A stretch of 6,956 nucleotides of DNA, from assembly GCA_003456035.1 (NCBI GenBank), contig DMPJ01000493.1, forward strand, positions 1,222 to 8,177, in the 5' to 3' direction. Shown one piece after another: positions 6,007-6,956 of this stretch (positions are counted from its first letter, which is position 1; each line of letters starts with the position of its first letter). The stretch is from Planktothrix sp. UBA8402. GTDB lineage: Bacteria > Cyanobacteriota > Cyanobacteriia > Cyanobacteriales > Microcoleaceae. A model generated the notes under the pieces. The model saw only the letters and a list, made by a program, of their open reading frames with translations. It did not search any database and was not told where the DNA came from. Made by a program: the position numbers and the translations under genes.

Positions 6007-6023
6007 TCAATTGATCATTGATT
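6005..6023 (+). promoter_or_regulatory. Inverted repeat over the -35 box of the acetyltransferase promoter (possible operator)
   Basis: AATCAA (6005-6010) is mirrored by TTGATT (6018-6023), with the palindrome TGATCA (6012-6017) at the centre. The element overlaps the end of the sigma factor gene and covers the -35 hexamer of the next promoter. The symmetry suggests a dimeric regulator, but the bases are AT-rich and such symmetry can arise by chance. Confidence 0.3.
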
Positions 6024-6039
6024 AAAATTGTTGTATAAT
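6011..6039 (+). promoter_or_regulatory. Sigma-70 promoter of the acetyltransferase gene
   Basis: TTGATC (6011-6016) and TATAAT (6034-6039) are separated by exactly 17 bases, a near-consensus sigma-70 arrangement. Transcription would begin near 6045-6047, giving a leader of about 45 bases before the ATG at 6090. It is the best-formed promoter in the window and makes the acetyltransferase independent of the sigma factor gene. Confidence 0.65.
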
Positions 6040-6069
6040 AATGAGCAAGAGAATCGTTCTCTTGTCATT
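6040..6069 (+). other. Strong hairpin/palindrome at the predicted transcript start
   Basis: CAAGAGAA (6046-6053) and TTCTCTTG (6057-6064) form a perfect 8-base-pair stem around TCG. AATGA (6040-6044) and TCATT (6065-6069) extend it to 13 pairs with one bulged G at 6045. No T-run follows, so it is not an intrinsic terminator. It sits directly after the -10 box and so would be either a 5'-end mRNA hairpin (stability or translation control) or a DNA operator covering the start site. Confidence 0.6.
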
Positions 6070-6089
6070 GTCAAACCTGCAACATTTAT

Positions 6090-6578
6090 ATGTCTAAACC
6101 CGCAATTTTACGACCCGCAACTATTGAGGATATTTCGGTTTTATTTCAGTTAATTCAAGCCTTAGCCGAATATGAAAAATTATCCCATGAAGTAACGGGA
6201 AATGCGGAAACATTAAAACAACATTTATTTGGATCTCCCAGCTATGCGGAAGCTATCTTAGCTGAAATCGAAGGAAAAGCCGTGGGTTTTGCTCTATTTT
6301 TTCATAACTATTCTACCTTTCTAACCCAACCAGGAATTTATTTAGAAGATTTATTTGTCCTCCCTGAATATCGTCGTCAAGGTATTGGGAAAGCGTTAAT
6401 TACTTATCTAGCAGAATTAGCAGTATCCAGAGACTATGGACGTTTAGAATGGTCAGTTTTAGACTGGAATCAACCCGCGATTAATTTTTATCAAAAAATC
6501 GGAGCTAAAATTTTACCCGACTGGCGGATTTGTCGTTTAACGGGAGAATCATTAACACAATATGGAAAAAATCAATAG
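6090..6578 (+). CDS. GNAT acetyltransferase, diamine/thialysine acetyltransferase (SSAT)-like
   Basis: A 162-residue single-domain GNAT enzyme that transfers acetyl from acetyl-CoA to an amine. It opens with ILRPATIEDISVLFQLIQALAEYEKL, as in SSAT-like members. Motif A is YLEDLFVLPEYRRQGIGKAL (84-103), with the acetyl-CoA pyrophosphate loop R95-R-Q-G-I-G100. Motif B follows as WSVLDWNQPAINFYQKIGA (121-139), where Tyr134 is the usual general-acid tyrosine. The pairing of NYST, YLEDLFV, LDWNxPAINFY and a C-terminal WRICRLTGESL resembles spermidine/spermine acetyltransferase and its thialysine-acetylating relative, so a polyamine or lysine-analogue substrate is likely but not proven; other GNATs acetylate proteins or antibiotics. 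The protein appears soluble and complete. The ATG lacks a clear Shine-Dalgarno sequence. Its promoter and leader hairpin lie in the 83-base spacer before it. Confidence 0.9.
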   Translation: MSKPAILRPATIEDISVLFQLIQALAEYEKLSHEVTGNAETLKQHLFGSPSYAEAILAEIEGKAVGFALFFHNYSTFLTQPGIYLEDLFVLPEYRRQGIGKALITYLAELAVSRDYGRLEWSVLDWNQPAINFYQKIGAKILPDWRICRLTGESLTQYGKNQ

Positions 6579-6630
6579 AAAAATTATTCCCAATTTAATA
6601 TAAAATGAAATCAATTTACTGATATTAGGT

Positions 6631-6636
6631 GAGGAG
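6631..6636 (+). promoter_or_regulatory. Shine-Dalgarno sequence deciding the small-protein start
   Basis: GAGGAG lies 10 bases before the ATG at 6647. The upstream in-frame GTG (6629) overlaps this site, so starting there would translate the ribosome binding site; 6647 is therefore preferred. Confidence 0.6.
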
Positions 6637-6646
6637 AAAATCTACA

Positions 6647-6853
6647 ATGATCATTTGGGTAAATGAACAACTTGACCCGATGGGAATAGTCTACTCTTGT
6701 ATTGCTTGTTCCGATGAAAAGCAAGCTCAAGACTGTCATGAATCCTTCCAAAGAAACCTAACCGAAACCCAAAAACAAGAAGGTTGGGTTGCGGTGCTAA
6801 GAAGCGTTGAATCTTGGGATGATGTCCCCGTGAGTGCTTTAAAATTAAATTAA
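6647..6853 (+). CDS. Small conserved-type protein with CxxC and CH residues, function unknown
   Basis: A 68-residue protein beginning MIIWVNEQLDPMGIVYSC. It has Cys18-x2-Cys21, then Cys30-His31, an acidic middle (SDEKQAQDCHESFQ), a second half EGWVAVLRSVESWDDVP and the end SALKLN. The Cys/His set could bind zinc or be redox-active, but four ligands in so short a span are only suggestive. There is no signal peptide or membrane segment. Similar proteins of about 70 residues occur in cyanobacteria, some carrying the name 'glycogen debranching protein'; that name cannot describe a catalytic activity at this size, and I recall it only loosely. A good Shine-Dalgarno sequence and sensible composition argue for a real gene. 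It follows the acetyltransferase after 68 bases, with TATAAA (6599-6604) as a possible -10 box lacking a -35. It may be a separate unit or the end of that operon. Confidence 0.75.
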   Translation: MIIWVNEQLDPMGIVYSCIACSDEKQAQDCHESFQRNLTETQKQEGWVAVLRSVESWDDVPVSALKLN

Positions 6854-6921
6854 TTTATTGTAAGATAAATCACCAAATAAGCGCGATTTAGATCAGAGAG
6901 TTATCTCCAAAGAATTACTAT

Positions 6922-6948
6922 TCCTGCTGAAGCAGGACTTACGCACCC
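6922..6948. repeat. Perfect hairpin followed by GGACTTACGCA (possible IS/MITE end)
   Basis: TCCTGCT (6922-6928) is mirrored by AGCAGGA (6931-6937), giving a 6-7-base-pair hairpin. It runs into GGACTTACGCA (6935-6945), a sequence I associate with frequent intergenic repeats and insertion-element ends in cyanobacteria. No T-run follows on either strand, so a terminator is unlikely. The window ends 8 bases later, so the partner end, if any, is not visible. Confidence 0.35.
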
Positions 6949-6956
6949 AACCAAAG

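Noticed and set aside
6040..6069. Intrinsic terminator of the sigma factor gene
   Set aside because: The stem is strong but no T-run follows, and it lies just downstream of a well-formed promoter, so a leader hairpin or operator fits better.

Overview
The window looks like chromosomal DNA of a cyanobacterium, probably a filamentous AT-rich one of the Oscillatoria/Planktothrix type; the genus is an inference. The case rests on a cyanobacteria-restricted zinc-motif protein, a CcaA-like beta carbonic anhydrase, the proton-extrusion protein PxcA, a group 2 sigma-70 factor with cyanobacterial features, and three copies of the HIP1 octamer GCGATCGC (472-479, 5068-5075, 5577-5584). No rRNA, tRNA, CRISPR array, transposase gene or replication origin was seen. 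No gene-free stretch exceeds 300 bases; the longest is the leader of about 190-220 bases before the sigma factor gene.

Layout. The left part (1-1039) carries a two-gene minus-strand unit: a small protein with a CxxC...CxxH zinc motif, followed 11 bases later by a glyoxalase-fold (VOC) protein. Beyond its end, at the window edge, lies a GC-rich hairpin. Everything from 1128 onward is on the plus strand: a gamma-type carbonic anhydrase, a secreted or membrane-anchored CE4 polysaccharide deacetylase, a CcaA-like beta carbonic anhydrase without the usual C-terminal tail, PxcA, a group 2 sigma factor, a GNAT acetyltransferase of the diamine/thialysine acetyltransferase type, and a 68-residue cysteine-containing protein. 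The right edge holds a small perfect hairpin next to the sequence GGACTTACGCA.

How the genes may work together. The clearest theme is inorganic carbon and proton balance. Two unrelated carbonic anhydrase families lie about 1.1 kb apart, and the beta enzyme is followed after 38 bases by pxcA, whose product drives light-dependent proton extrusion and whose loss impairs CO2 uptake in Synechocystis. CO2/HCO3- interconversion releases or consumes protons, so co-expression of the beta enzyme with PxcA is plausible, though inferred from spacing alone. The deacetylase probably acts on the envelope or an exopolysaccharide and has no evident link to carbon. The sigma factor, acetyltransferase and small protein appear to be separate units: the acetyltransferase has its own well-formed sigma-70 promoter with a strong hairpin at the predicted transcript start.

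Three starts differ from the longest open frames: the gamma carbonic anhydrase (1128 rather than 1068), the sigma factor (5008 rather than 4975) and the small protein (6647 rather than 6629).
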